Shown: positions 1 through 9,122, counted from the first letter of the stretch. The stretch: 64,000 nt of DNA from Azospirillum oryzae (GCF_900177515.1 NZ_FXAK01000004.1:279187-343186), one strand, 5' to 3'. Notes: generated by a model from the sequence alone, not told the origin. Program-made: numbers and translations.

Positions 1-94
1 TTGCACCCTCTACCATCCATCGATCCAATATGATATTTTTCTCAACCATTGCTCAAGCTTCAACGCTCATCCTGAGGAAAGGCCATCCTTCTAA

Positions 95-847
95 ATGTCG
101 AAGAACACTGGTTTCTACGAAGCCTTAAATAGCGTCGGCATTCTCAATTCGGGAAGCATGGAGCAGACTGGCGAAAAATACTTCCTGGAACGTTATTTGC
201 CGATCCGGCAAAATCCCGTTGTTTTCGATGTGGGAGCATGCGACGGCGGCTATTCATCCGCCGTGCACAGCATTAGCCCTTCCGCCCGCCTGTTTGCCTT
301 CGAGCCGCATCCGAGTTCTTTCGAACGTCTGAAGTCCATTCTGGCTGGAACCGGCGCCACTCTGATTCCGAGCGCGCTAGGCGACGAAAACGGAACGACA
401 CGCTTCTACGATTACGCTGATCAGGATGGCACTTCGCACGCAACCCTATACAAAGACATCATCCACCAGATCCACAAGGGCACATCAAAGGCGATTGATG
501 TTTCAATCCGTAGGCTTGACGATCTGCTGCCCCAGTTAGGAGTGGAGCATATCGATTTCTTGAAGATCGATACCGAAGGGCACGAACTGTCCGTACTTCG
601 TGGTGCGACCAAGGCCATTGCCGACGGCCGAATCGATGCCATTCAATTCGAATTCAATGAAACCCACGTCATCTCGCGGACTTTCTTCAAAGATTTTTGG
701 GACTTTCTTCCCGACTATCTATTCATGCGCCTGCTCCCCAACGGCGTGATCAAAATCACGGATTACAATCCGAATTTCTGCGAAATCTTTGCATTCCAGA
801 ATATCGTTTGCGTCCGCAAGGAGGTTTACGCCAGATACTTCCGCTAA
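95..847 (+). CDS. FkbM family methyltransferase
   Basis: A 250-residue protein with the SAM-binding Rossmann core of FkbM-type methyltransferases. The glycine-rich motif I (VVFDVGACDGGYS) lies near residues 42-54, followed by an acidic FAFEPHP strand near 68-74. A later FLKIDTEGHELSVLRGA segment near 154-170 is the most diagnostic stretch of the family. Members O-methylate sugars or polyketides, and in bacteria they often sit in polysaccharide or glycan clusters. Length is typical and the frame is intact, with no signal peptide, so it should be cytoplasmic. Codon use is visibly less GC-rich than in the genes after 1.6 kb. The substrate is not known; the nearby TPR/GT9-like genes make a surface-glycan substrate plausible. 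Confidence 0.88.
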   Translation: MSKNTGFYEALNSVGILNSGSMEQTGEKYFLERYLPIRQNPVVFDVGACDGGYSSAVHSISPSARLFAFEPHPSSFERLKSILAGTGATLIPSALGDENGTTRFYDYADQDGTSHATLYKDIIHQIHKGTSKAIDVSIRRLDDLLPQLGVEHIDFLKIDTEGHELSVLRGATKAIADGRIDAIQFEFNETHVISRTFFKDFWDFLPDYLFMRLLPNGVIKITDYNPNFCEIFAFQNIVCVRKEVYARYFR

Positions 848-1111
848 GGACGGCGGCAGGCGGAGCAGGAGCATAAAGCACAGCTGCTCTTCAAATCTGT
901 GCGCGCGCCGTCATCCAACGGCGCCGCCACTGGTGCTCGGTACAAAGACAGTTTTGTTGTCCGGCCGACGTCAATCACCTGCCCTGCCGCAGGTGGATCG
1001 GTCAGTCACAGCGCAAGAGCGCCGCATGGCGTTTTGCGGATCGAACAGCCCAATCGGCTTTGATGAGGTCGAACTTTCCCGGGTAAAAGGCGGTCGTGCC
1101 CCAAGCGGGTG

Positions 1112-1210
1112 CCACTCACGACAAAACACCAAAAGCATCTCAAGCAATTGCTCTTCAGTTCCGCCGTCCACGAGCCGGCTGCGGAACTCGCTCAATCCGA
1201 GGCACCAAAG
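1112..1210 (-). pseudogene. relic of an IS1182-type transposase
   Basis: Reading the minus strand gives a block of about 33 residues containing LSEFRSRLVDGGTEEQLLEM. This resembles the segment of IS1182/IS5-group transposases in which a D-x-S-x-L-S-x-F-R motif is followed by a leucine-rich helix. The conserved continuation (R-G-R-Q-R-T-D-S-T-H) is missing and the flanks are unrelated, so this can only be a fragment. The assignment rests on remembered family patterns. Confidence 0.35.
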
Positions 1211-1245
1211 CCGGGACGACACAATCCTGGTCATAATGACAACAC

Positions 1246-1288
1246 ATTTTAATGATTTATGTTCATTATTTACATTCATGATTAAAAT
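1246..1288. repeat. AT-rich imperfect inverted repeat
   Basis: Two 16-base arms (1246-1261 and 1273-1288) match at 13 of 16 positions around an 11-base spacer. The arms share ATTTTAAT at their outer ends. The repeat is almost pure A/T in a region that is otherwise strongly GC-rich. It could be an old element end or a protein-binding site; nothing here decides between them. Confidence 0.5.
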
Positions 1289-1667
1289 CGTGCACTTGCC
1301 TCTTGTCACGGTCCCGTGGAGGCCATGCCAGCCTTCAGGTCATGCCTGAGTTCGGGCATCAGCAATGCGTCCCTTTGACCGAGGCAGGCAAGGTCAGTTC
1401 CTTGCCAAAGGTACAGTTGGCGGCATGCCTCATCCCCATGAGCGATCACGCACGCTACCATTTTTCATGATTTTATTTCATGTCTCTATACGCTGCCATA
1501 ACTTCTTTCTCCGCCCCCCCCTGTGTTTCCCGCGCCACGCCGGCCGGCTTTCCGTCATGGCACGCATCGCACCCGCCACATGTCGCAAAGACAGGACAGC
1601 AAGTCATGATATTGCTTCATGGCTTATCCAGCCGGCCCATGCCGGTGCCGCCCTGACCGGAGTGCCC

Positions 1668-2078
1668 ATGTCGACCGAAAGCCCCGCCAAGCCCCCCCTG
1701 AAGCCTGCGGCCAAGCCGGCCCGTCCTCCGCTGGGCGGGATCGGGATCGGCGGGCTGGGGGCGGGCGACGTCGACCCGATCCGCCAATACGGGTTGAGCA
1801 AGGGTTTCCTGCCGACCGAGACGGAGCCGTCCGCAGCATTCGCCCCTTCTCATCCGCAGGCCCCCACTCCGCAGCCCCAGCCGGCGCCGGCCCCCACCAT
1901 CGTCCGTCCGGCGCCGACCCGGCCGTGGCAGGCGATGCTGCCGGACTATCTGGTGGAGGAGCTGCGGCAGGCCGCCGCACGCGAAGGCACCGCCCAGAAG
2001 GTGATCGTGCTGAAGGCCCTGCGGCAGGCCGGCTTCCGGATCGACGACATCGACCTGCAGGACCTGCGGCGGCGCTGA
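1668..2078 (+). CDS. small protein with proline-rich N-terminus and helical C-terminus
   Basis: The start is placed at the ATG at 1668, giving 136 residues; an upstream in-frame extension to 1365 has no typical protein character. The first 85 residues are proline/alanine-rich and probably disordered, with a glycine cluster (GGIGIGGLGAG). The last 45 residues (LPDYLVEELRQAAAREG, then KVIVLKALRQAGFRI) form an amphipathic helical unit. It resembles small proteins encoded beside parA on alphaproteobacterial plasmids and ribbon-helix-helix-like folds, but no parA is present here. Function is unknown; a DNA-binding or partition-accessory role is only a guess. Confidence 0.6.
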   Translation: MSTESPAKPPLKPAAKPARPPLGGIGIGGLGAGDVDPIRQYGLSKGFLPTETEPSAAFAPSHPQAPTPQPQPAPAPTIVRPAPTRPWQAMLPDYLVEELRQAAAREGTAQKVIVLKALRQAGFRIDDIDLQDLRRR

Positions 2079-2205
2079 GCCCGCCCCAAGAAGCGCACAA
2101 GCGCGGCCGAAGGCACGGTTTGACTCTCCTTGAGGAGCCGTCTATGCCCTAACCGCGCTCTGCCCCTGCTCCAAACCGACTGCAGACCACCAGCGACGAC
2201 GAGAG

Positions 2206-3657
2206 ATGAAGGCAAACATCACCCAGGCGGCCCCGGCGCCATCCTCCCCGGCAGCCTTGCCCCTTCAGGCCTCGCCCCGTCCGGTGTCTGCCGTCCCGAC
2301 CCCCGCCCCGACCCCGACCCCGGCCCCGGCCCCGCCTCCCGCCCAGCCCCAGGGTTCCCACGGCCTCAGCATCGACATGCTGGAACGGATGCTGGAACAG
2401 CAGCCCAACGACCCCAACGTGTGGAGCGCGCTGGGCGCCCTGCTGCGGCAGGCCGGCAAGCCGGAGGCGGCGATCGCCTGCCAGCGGCGCGCGCTGGAGA
2501 TCGACCAGCGCCATGTCGGCGCCTGGACCAATCTGGGCAACGTGCTGGGCGATGTGGAGCGTTATGACGAGGCCATCGCCGCGCAGGAGCATGCGGTGGT
2601 GCTGTCGGGCGGCAACGCCAATTTGCTGTCCAATCTGGTGGTGGCGCTGCGCCACGGCTGCCGGTTCGGCCGCGCGCTGGAAATCCTGGACGTCGCCCTG
2701 CGCGCCCGGCCCAACGACCCGCAGCTGCTGTGGGACCGCGCCCTGACGCTGCTGCAGGTCGGCCGCTATGCCGAGGGTTTCCGCGACTACGACTCCCGCC
2801 TGTCGCTGCCCGTCTATCAGAACCGCATCGCCGAAGGGCCGATGTGGGACGGCGGGCCGCTCGACGGCAAGACCATCCTGCTGACCACCGAACAGGGCTT
2901 CGGCGACGTGCTGCTGACCGCGCGTTATGTGCCGATGGTCAAGGCGCGCGGCGGCCGGGTCCTGCTGGAATGCCATCCGGAACTGCAGCGCCTGCTGTCC
3001 GGGCTGGAGGGTATCGACGGCTTCGTGCGCGCCGGCACCGCCTACCCGGCCTACGACGTCCATTGCCCGCTGATGAGCCTGCCGCACCGGCTGGGCACGA
3101 CCATCGAGACGGTGCCGCCGCCCACCCGCCTGACCGTCCCGGCCGAAGCGCGCGAGAAGGCCGCCCGGCTGGTGCCCGGCAATGACGGCACGATCAAGGT
3201 CGGCATCATCTGGTCCGGCCGCGTCACCTTCAAGGACAACGCGCGCCGCGCCACCACGCTGAACCGCTTCCTGCGCTTCCTCGACGTGCCGAAGGTGCGG
3301 CTCTACAGCATCCAGAAGGGACCGCCGGAGGCGGAGCTGGAAACGCTCGGCACCTCGACCCTCATCACGCCGCTGGGGCCGCATTTCAACGACTTCGCCG
3401 ACACCGCGGCGGTGCTGGAACGGCTCGATCTGGTGATCATGACCGACAGCTCGGTCGCGCATCTGGCCGGCTCTCTCGGCCGCCCGGTGTGGAACCTGCT
3501 GCAGTTCATGCCCTACTGGGTCTATGGCGATAAGGGAGAGACCACCCCCTGGTACCCGTCGATGCGCCTGTTCCGCCAGACCACGCCCGGCGACTGGGAC
3601 AGCGTCTTCGCCGCCGCCGAGCAGGCCCTGCGTCAGGTGGTGGCGCTCAGGAGCTGA
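2206..3657 (+). CDS. TPR protein with GT9-like glycosyltransferase domain (paralogue 1)
   Basis: This 483-residue protein has three parts. Residues 1-50 are a proline/alanine linker. Residues about 52-200 are TPR units (for example WSALGALLRQAGKPEAAIAC and WTNLGNVLGDVERYDEAIAA). Residues about 215-480 form a domain resembling heptosyltransferase-type GT9 enzymes, with LLTTEQGFGDVLLTARYV, KVGIIWSGR and the nucleotide-sugar-site-like VIMTDSSVAHLAGSLGRPVW. It ends with TPWYPSMRLFRQTTPGDWDS, a block shared with the genes at 3676 and 57115. No signal peptide is seen. Such proteins are common in Azospirillum and Magnetospirillum, and a role in glycan or flagellin glycosylation is inferred. It converges on the next gene with an 18-base gap. 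Confidence 0.82.
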   Translation: MKANITQAAPAPSSPAALPLQASPRPVSAVPTPAPTPTPAPAPPPAQPQGSHGLSIDMLERMLEQQPNDPNVWSALGALLRQAGKPEAAIACQRRALEIDQRHVGAWTNLGNVLGDVERYDEAIAAQEHAVVLSGGNANLLSNLVVALRHGCRFGRALEILDVALRARPNDPQLLWDRALTLLQVGRYAEGFRDYDSRLSLPVYQNRIAEGPMWDGGPLDGKTILLTTEQGFGDVLLTARYVPMVKARGGRVLLECHPELQRLLSGLEGIDGFVRAGTAYPAYDVHCPLMSLPHRLGTTIETVPPPTRLTVPAEAREKAARLVPGNDGTIKVGIIWSGRVTFKDNARRATTLNRFLRFLDVPKVRLYSIQKGPPEAELETLGTSTLITPLGPHFNDFADTAAVLERLDLVIMTDSSVAHLAGSLGRPVWNLLQFMPYWVYGDKGETTPWYPSMRLFRQTTPGDWDSVFAAAEQALRQVVALRS

Positions 3658-3675
3658 AGACGGACGCCCGTCAGG

Positions 3676-5385
3676 TCACAAGGCTCGTCCCGTGCGCTCA
3701 CCGGTCATGGGGGAGGCCATCCCGATGGACCGCAACGCCTTGGCCACCTCGACCAGCACGCCGATCCAATCTCCGGGAATGGCTTGGCGGAACAGCCGTA
3801 AATTTGGGTACCAGGGGGTTGAGGGTCCGGTTACCCCCCAGAACCATGCCGGCACGAACGGCAGCAGCACCCAAGCCGGAACCCCCAGCCCGCCGGCGAT
3901 GTGCGCCGTGGTGTTGTCGATGGTGATGACCAGATCCATGGCGGCCACCAGAGCCGCGAAGCCGTCGATGTCGCTGGAGGGGTCGATGCTCGTCTCATGG
4001 AAAAGGCCGGCAAAGCGCCGCTCCTGATCGTTGATGCCGTATTGCAGGCTGATGAGGCGTCCTCCGGCCGCCGCCAACCCCGGAGCGAGAGCCGTTGCGA
4101 GTTGCTCCAGCGCAAGCGAACGGCTTTCACTGGCAACCGAGCGCCAGGAAAGACCAACGCACAGCCGCGCATCGCCGTGGCGGGCGCGCAAGGCGGCAAC
4201 CCTGTGCGGATCTGCGGCCAGATAAGGCCGCTGTCGGACGAAATCCTCCGGCCTGCGCCGCAGATGGCGCGGCAAGTCACTGACCGGGACTTGCGCCACG
4301 CTGTCCGCCACCAGCGCAGGCGCCGCCATGGCAGACGGGCTATCCGCTCTCGCCACCACCTCCGTCCCAGGCAAAGAGCGCCGCAACAAGGGGACGAGAC
4401 GGGGGTCGCATGCAAGACGGCAGGCGATGCCGGCCTCGGTCAGGTCCGGAATCAGGCTGGCGAACAGGATTTCATCTCCCACCCCCGGTTGCCCCACCAC
4501 CAACAGCCGGCCGGCCGGTATGGCCGCCCCCGACCAGTGCGGCAGGCTACCCCCCACTTCCGGCGGCGCACCGGTCTGCCAGCGGGTTGCCAGATCGTCC
4601 CATCCGCCGGTCATGTCTCCCAGCAAAAGCCGGGCGACTCCCCGGTTCACCCGCAGCCCGGAATTGTCCGGCTCGATTTGCAGAGCCCGGTCGTACAGGG
4701 CGATCCCCCCCTGCGGCCTGCCCTGATGCACCCGCGCATTGGCGACAAGCGCATAGCCCTGGACCGAGTTGGGCGCCAGAACGATCACCCCGCCGCCATG
4801 CCGCTCCACATCGGACAGCCGCCCCTGCGCCATCGCCACCAGTGCGCTGTCGAGCACGGCTTCCATCGCATCGGGGGCCAGGCGGCGCCCGCGCGCCAAA
4901 GACAACTCGGCAACCTCGTGACACCCCTGGGCGTGCAGGACGGCGCCGCGATTGATGTACGCCATCGCCAATTCCGGCACGAGCAAGGCAACCATCCGGA
5001 ATGCCGCCTCGGCTTGCGTCAAGGCGCCTTTCCGGTACAAGAGCATCCCGCGCCGGAAAGCGACGTGCGCCATCAGCGGATCACAGCGCAACGCCATCCC
5101 ATAGGCCGCGACCGCGCCGGCCTCATCGCCCTGGTCTGCCAGCAGGGCCGCACACTCGGCAAAGGCGGAGGCATCGGCAGGGCATAAGGCGATGAGGCGT
5201 CTCAGGCAAGCCAGCCCGGCCTTACGATCACCGGCCGCTGTCACGGCCTTGCCCAGCAAGCGCCACCCATCGGTGTTCACAGGGTCGGCACGCAGGACGA
5301 GGCGATACAGCGCCATCGCCTCGTTCAGACGCCCGGCGGTATGATGGTCCGCCGCCAGACGCAGAACGTCACCGGTCGTCGCCAT
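3676..5385 (-). CDS. TPR protein with GT9-like glycosyltransferase domain (paralogue 2)
   Basis: The start is set at the ATG at 5385 (protein begins MATTGDVLRLAADHHTAGRL), because the 36 residues further upstream look unlike the family. The 569-residue product has about eight TPR units over residues 1-290, then the GT9-like module. This includes GRLLVVGQPGVGDEILFASL, CVGLSWRSVASES and VITIDNTTAHIAGGLGVPAW, and it ends with the shared TPWYPNLRLFRQAIPGDW block. The segment order matches the 57115 gene more closely than the 2206 gene. It converges with 2206-3657, so the two are probably an old inverted duplication. Cytoplasmic; the acceptor is unknown. Confidence 0.82.
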   Translation of the reverse strand: MATTGDVLRLAADHHTAGRLNEAMALYRLVLRADPVNTDGWRLLGKAVTAAGDRKAGLACLRRLIALCPADASAFAECAALLADQGDEAGAVAAYGMALRCDPLMAHVAFRRGMLLYRKGALTQAEAAFRMVALLVPELAMAYINRGAVLHAQGCHEVAELSLARGRRLAPDAMEAVLDSALVAMAQGRLSDVERHGGGVIVLAPNSVQGYALVANARVHQGRPQGGIALYDRALQIEPDNSGLRVNRGVARLLLGDMTGGWDDLATRWQTGAPPEVGGSLPHWSGAAIPAGRLLVVGQPGVGDEILFASLIPDLTEAGIACRLACDPRLVPLLRRSLPGTEVVARADSPSAMAAPALVADSVAQVPVSDLPRHLRRRPEDFVRQRPYLAADPHRVAALRARHGDARLCVGLSWRSVASESRSLALEQLATALAPGLAAAGGRLISLQYGINDQERRFAGLFHETSIDPSSDIDGFAALVAAMDLVITIDNTTAHIAGGLGVPAWVLLPFVPAWFWGVTGPSTPWYPNLRLFRQAIPGDWIGVLVEVAKALRSIGMASPMTGERTGRAL

Positions 5386-5570
5386 AAATCTGCTGTTCCA
5401 ATGCCGTTGTGCAGCCCGATGCGCATCCATAATGCGGCACGGAGAGGCTGACCAGGGCAATTCACCATTTGGACAGCCGCACCACGTGAGCATCGGTCCA
5501 TGCGGTCGAGCAGGGCACGGGACGACTGATGATCTGGCGACCAGGGCCGGCGATCATGCCCCCCGGTCCA

Positions 5571-6380
5571 TCACCTACCGTTTTCCCCAGCCCGGCCATA
5601 GCGGGCCAGCAGCGGGTCCTGCCGTTTCAGGATGCGCTCCAGGTTGGCGAGCGCATCGTCCACCCCCTCGGCCGGCTCCACCCAGCGGTCGGGCTCCGGC
5701 GACATCGGGGGCGCTTCCTTTGGCGATGCCGCCGGACGGGGCAGGGAAGCGGCACGCGGCGCCACCTCCCCCAGCATCGGTGCCAGATCCTCCGCCACAA
5801 AGGTGCGGTGGCTGCGCCGCCGGGTGATCTCCACCGCGATCTCCAGGCGCGGCAACTCCTCCAGCAGGTCGGTGGCCGCACTGGTGGCACAGCGCAGCCG
5901 CGCTGCCAGACGGGCCGGGCCGATCACCTCTTCGGCCGCCACCGCGTCGACAGCGCGGCGGATGCGGGCGTCGCTGCGCCGGTCGCCCACACGCCGGCGC
6001 CAGCTGCGCCAGCAGTGGAGCAGGGCGATGAGCCGGTCATCCCCCTCCTCCGCCTGCCGAGCCATGCCGTCGAGAAAGGCAAGTAGCCAACCCCCCTGGG
6101 GCTCTGCGCGGCGAATTGCTCCCACCCCATTCAAGCAGGGTAGCGGCAGCGGCGTCATTCCCTGAGCGGCGAGGAAGTGGGAAACCGCAAGGCAAGCGCC
6201 GCTGCGGTCGCCGCCAGCTTCCAGGTGGGCAAAGAAGCCAATGCCGCAAGCGATCAGCGCTGCCGAGCCTACTGCGGCGTGGGCCTCGTCCATCTGCGCA
6301 TGCGCGTCATCTGTGCCGGTCGGGGCGAGAGCGGCTGTCGCTTTCTCCTGAAAATTTTCTCTTGGTTTGACGTGCATCAT
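5571..6380 (-). CDS. DUF1612/HTH-like plasmid protein (short form)
   Basis: 269 residues. The middle and C-terminal part follows the layout of DUF1612/HTH proteins of rhizobial plasmids. A PLPCLNGVGAIRR stretch near residue 78 is followed by WLLAFLDGMARQAEEGDDRL, an arginine/serine-rich RRVGDRRSDARIRR segment, and a winged-helix-like region (VIGPARLAARLRCATSAATD) near 150-200. Family members are usually longer than 350 residues, so the N-terminal half is short or lost here. A second related protein lies at 11998. Proteins of this group are found near replication and partition loci, but their biochemical role is not established. Alternative: a free-standing winged-helix regulator. Confidence 0.5.
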   Translation of the reverse strand: MMHVKPRENFQEKATAALAPTGTDDAHAQMDEAHAAVGSAALIACGIGFFAHLEAGGDRSGACLAVSHFLAAQGMTPLPLPCLNGVGAIRRAEPQGGWLLAFLDGMARQAEEGDDRLIALLHCWRSWRRRVGDRRSDARIRRAVDAVAAEEVIGPARLAARLRCATSAATDLLEELPRLEIAVEITRRRSHRTFVAEDLAPMLGEVAPRAASLPRPAASPKEAPPMSPEPDRWVEPAEGVDDALANLERILKRQDPLLARYGRAGENGR

Positions 6381-6632
6381 CTAGACGAATCAACGGCTTG
6401 GGCGAAATTCTTGCGGCTCAGAAATTTCTTGCAGCCGAACGCTTTCATGGCCCAGCAGTCAACACTCGGCAAACCCAGCTCTAGCCCGTTTGACGGTCGG
6501 AACGGTCGAGATTTCCCTGAGCGGTTCCGGAACCTGCCCGCCGCTGGTCGAATCGCCCAAGGATATGCTGCCGCTTCCGGAGCCGGTGTCACTGCGTCAT
6601 CCGCACAGACCGCAGCTTTCGCCCCGCGCTCG

Positions 6633-6671
6633 TGTCTTCATCAAATGTCTTCATCAAATGTCTTCATCAAC
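6633..6671. repeat. three tandem copies of a 13-bp unit
   Basis: The unit TGTCTTCATCAAA occurs three times head to tail (6633-6645, 6646-6658, 6659-6671), with only the last base of the third copy changed. It lies in the non-coding gap between the DUF1612-like gene and the LysR gene. Confidence 0.9.
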
Positions 6672-6743
6672 GGGATGACCAGCCGGTTCGCCGCTCGGGA
6701 TCGCGCCGCTCGTGGAAGCGGCGAGCCGGAATTCCGATGAATT

Positions 6744-7649
6744 CTAGAGGCTTCGAACGATCCCGTCGCAATAGTCGATGAATGCCCGGACCTTGGCCGG
6801 CGGATGCTGGCGCGAGGGATGGTAAACGAAAAGCGGGAAGCGCTCGCCGTGCCAATCGGGGAACAGATCGATCAGCGCGCCCGACGTCAGCCGCGCACCG
6901 ACACCCCATCCGATCACCTGCGCGATGCCGGTGCCTGCCAGACACTCCTCCAACAGCGATTTGGGATCGGTGAAGGTCAGCGGTCCTGTCGTCGGCACCT
7001 CGATCGCTTCGGTGCCGCGGATGAACTCCCAACCGAAGGGGCGTCCCGAGGAAGGGTCGATGAACTGCAGGCAGCGATGCCCGGTGAGGTCCGATGGATG
7101 CGCGGGCTTGCCGTACCGGCCGAGATAGGCGGGTGACGCCACGGTGAGGATCGGCGCCTCGACCAGCAGGCGCGAAATCAAGCTTGCCCCGCGCGGCTGA
7201 CCGAACCGGATGGCGAGATCGATGCCGTCCGCCACCAGATCGCCGAAATGGTCGCGCGTCACAAACTCGACGCTCAGCTCAGGGTGGCGCTCGCAGAACG
7301 GGCCGAGCCGTCCGGCAAGCACCAGCGGCAGGAAGAAGGGGTCGATATCGACCCGCAGACGCCCCCGCACCGCCGAAGCGGCGCCGGAGGCCGATGCCGC
7401 GGCGTCCTCGATGGCATCGAGATGAGGTTTCGCCTCCTCATAGAAGCGCCGGCCTTCGTCGGTCAGCGTGACTGACCGCGTCGTGCGATCGAGCAGGCGA
7501 ACGCCCAGCCGTGCTTCAAGCCGGCTGATCGACCGGCTGACCCCGGAATCGGTGAGCCCGATCAGTTCAGCGGCTTTGACGAAGCTGCCCGCTTCGACCA
7601 CAGCTGTCAGCACGCTGACCCCGGACAGGATCCGTCCATCAAAGGGCAT
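6744..7649 (-). CDS. LysR family transcriptional regulator
   Basis: 301 residues from the ATG at 7649 (MPFDGRILSGVSVL); an upstream ATG would add 20 basic residues not typical of the family. The N-terminal winged helix-turn-helix contains FVKAAELIGLTDSGVSRSIS and RLEARLGVRLLDRTTR. A helical linker is followed by a periplasmic-binding-protein-like effector domain (RGRLRVDIDPFFLPLVLAGR onward). It is transcribed divergently from the amidohydrolase-MFS-SDR genes across a 132-base gap holding a perfect inverted repeat. It is therefore the likely regulator of that operon and of itself, by family custom. The co-inducer is unknown and probably relates to the amidohydrolase substrate. Confidence 0.93.
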   Translation of the reverse strand: MPFDGRILSGVSVLTAVVEAGSFVKAAELIGLTDSGVSRSISRLEARLGVRLLDRTTRSVTLTDEGRRFYEEAKPHLDAIEDAAASASGAASAVRGRLRVDIDPFFLPLVLAGRLGPFCERHPELSVEFVTRDHFGDLVADGIDLAIRFGQPRGASLISRLLVEAPILTVASPAYLGRYGKPAHPSDLTGHRCLQFIDPSSGRPFGWEFIRGTEAIEVPTTGPLTFTDPKSLLEECLAGTGIAQVIGWGVGARLTSGALIDLFPDWHGERFPLFVYHPSRQHPPAKVRAFIDYCDGIVRSL

Positions 7650-7681
7650 GCGACGCCTCTTCTTATCCTTATCTGATTTTC

Positions 7682-7700
7682 TGTCAGGAATGATCTGACA
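7682..7700. promoter_or_regulatory. candidate LysR operator
   Basis: A perfect inverted repeat TGTCAG-N7-CTGACA lies in the divergent gap, 32 bases upstream of the LysR start and 81 bases upstream of the amidohydrolase start. LysR proteins bind interrupted dyads with a T-N11-A core in this position, which fits. Binding itself is inferred. Confidence 0.6.
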
Positions 7701-7781
7701 CAATCTCACTTAATTCAAGAGTGGTTCCGGGCGATATCGCTTGCGAGGCATCAAGGCCCCAAGCCACGAAAGGACCGGATC

Positions 7782-9122
7782 ATGACGCAGAGCAATTCCC
7801 GCACGCTTTTCAAAGGCGGCACGATCATCACCATGGACAGGGCGACGGCCGCGCCGCCGGTGGGCGACGTGCTGGTCGAGGGAGACCGGATCGCCGCCAT
7901 CGGGGCGAACCTGTCCGCCGCGGACGCCCAGGTCATCGACGCCGCCGGCAGCATCGTCATGCCCGGCCTGATCGACGCCCACCACCACATGTGGCTCGGC
8001 GTGATGCGGCGGATGATGCCGGATGTCGATGATCTCTTCGCCTATATCGACGTCGTCGCCGAGACGCTGGGGGCTCATTACCGACCGCTGGACATGTATC
8101 TGAGCACCAAGCTGACGGCACTCGCCTGCCTCGATGCCGGCATCACCACGGTCATCGATGCCTGTCACAGTTCGCGCAGCCCGGAACATACCGACGCGGC
8201 GCTGGACGCACTCGACGACAGCGGTATCCGCGCCCTCCACATGGTCGGGGCCGCGATGGACAAGGGGGCAACGGGCGCGCATATCCCCGCCGATCTGAAG
8301 CGTCTGGCCGACAATTGGAACCAGGGCGACGGGCTGGTGCGGGTGGGGCTGTTCGGCCAGTTCAACATCGACTGGTGGCGGGCTGCCCGCGCGCTCGACA
8401 TGCGCATCCTCACCGAATTCATCGGCGATCTGGCGACGCTGGGACCGGCGTTCGACGAACCCGGCCTGCTGGGCAGCCACAATATCTTCAATCACTGCAC
8501 GCGTCTGCCGGAGGAAACCTGGAAGCGCCTTGCCGCCGCCGGCGTCAACGTGACGGTCAATCCGCGGTCCGACGCTCTCTTCGGCTTCGACGACGAGGGC
8601 TTCGCCTGGCAGCAGGCGGTCGACCACGGACTGGCGCCCGCGCTCGGCATCGATCTCGACACCGCCTTCGGCAGCGACCTGTTCGGCGAGATGCATGCGC
8701 TGTTCGGCCAGCAGCGCTCGGCCATGCGCTATCGCCGGTTCCGTGGCGAGGAGACCGCGCCCGCACCGATCTCCGTCGAGGCCGTGCTCCAGTCCGCCAC
8801 TGTCAACGGCGCGCGTGCTGCCGGCCTTGAGGATCGGATCGGCAGGTTGGCGGTCGGCTGTCAGGCCGACATCGTCATGGTGCGCACCGACGACGTCGCC
8901 GTCTTCCCCGTCACCGACGCGGTCGGGACCATCGTCCAGGCGGTCGAACGCTCCAACGTCGACACGGTCATGGTGGCGGGCGGCATCCGCAAGCGCGGCG
9001 GCACGCTCGTCGGCGTCGATCTGCCGAAGCTGCAGGCGGAAGTGAACGGCTCGCTCGGCCACCTGCTCCAGGCCAGCGGCTATCGGCCGGGGCGCTCCGG
9101 CACGGGCACAAAGGCAGCCTGA
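7782..9122 (+). CDS. amidohydrolase-superfamily protein (TrzN/AtzA-like)
   Basis: 446 residues with the composite fold of metal-dependent deaminases and chlorohydrolases. There is an N-terminal beta-sandwich, the SIVMPGLIDAHHHMWLG motif (H67-H69), a TIM-barrel and a C-terminal SANGARAAGLEDRIG-like return to the sandwich (VNGARAAGLEDRIGRLAVG). A later metal or proton ligand candidate is H238 (IFNHCTRLPEE), and the catalytic Asp is probably D291 (GIDLDTAFG). The usual H-x-x-E motif between them appears here as LTEFIG near residue 210, so one expected metal ligand is missing. First gene of a three-gene operon with an MFS exporter and an SDR. Possible role: hydrolysis or deamination of an N-heterocycle or related xenobiotic; substrate unknown. 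Confidence 0.82.
   Translation: MTQSNSRTLFKGGTIITMDRATAAPPVGDVLVEGDRIAAIGANLSAADAQVIDAAGSIVMPGLIDAHHHMWLGVMRRMMPDVDDLFAYIDVVAETLGAHYRPLDMYLSTKLTALACLDAGITTVIDACHSSRSPEHTDAALDALDDSGIRALHMVGAAMDKGATGAHIPADLKRLADNWNQGDGLVRVGLFGQFNIDWWRAARALDMRILTEFIGDLATLGPAFDEPGLLGSHNIFNHCTRLPEETWKRLAAAGVNVTVNPRSDALFGFDDEGFAWQQAVDHGLAPALGIDLDTAFGSDLFGEMHALFGQQRSAMRYRRFRGEETAPAPISVEAVLQSATVNGARAAGLEDRIGRLAVGCQADIVMVRTDDVAVFPVTDAVGTIVQAVERSNVDTVMVAGGIRKRGGTLVGVDLPKLQAEVNGSLGHLLQASGYRPGRSGTGTKAA

Larger units (their letters stand above)
848..1667. other. gene-poor, partly AT-rich stretch
   Basis: I see no intact gene in these 820 bases. Overlapping open frames on both strands lack family similarity or a convincing ribosome-binding site. 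The stretch holds a possible IS1182-type transposase relic on the minus strand (1112-1210), an AT-rich inverted repeat (1246-1288) and a pyrimidine-rich segment around 1500-1525. It reads as eroded mobile-element DNA between the FkbM gene and the next gene. Confidence 0.5.

Noticed and set aside
789..1349. 186-residue frame overlapping the end of the FkbM gene
   Set aside because: Overlaps a real gene, no ribosome site, Ser/Arg/Pro-rich random composition.
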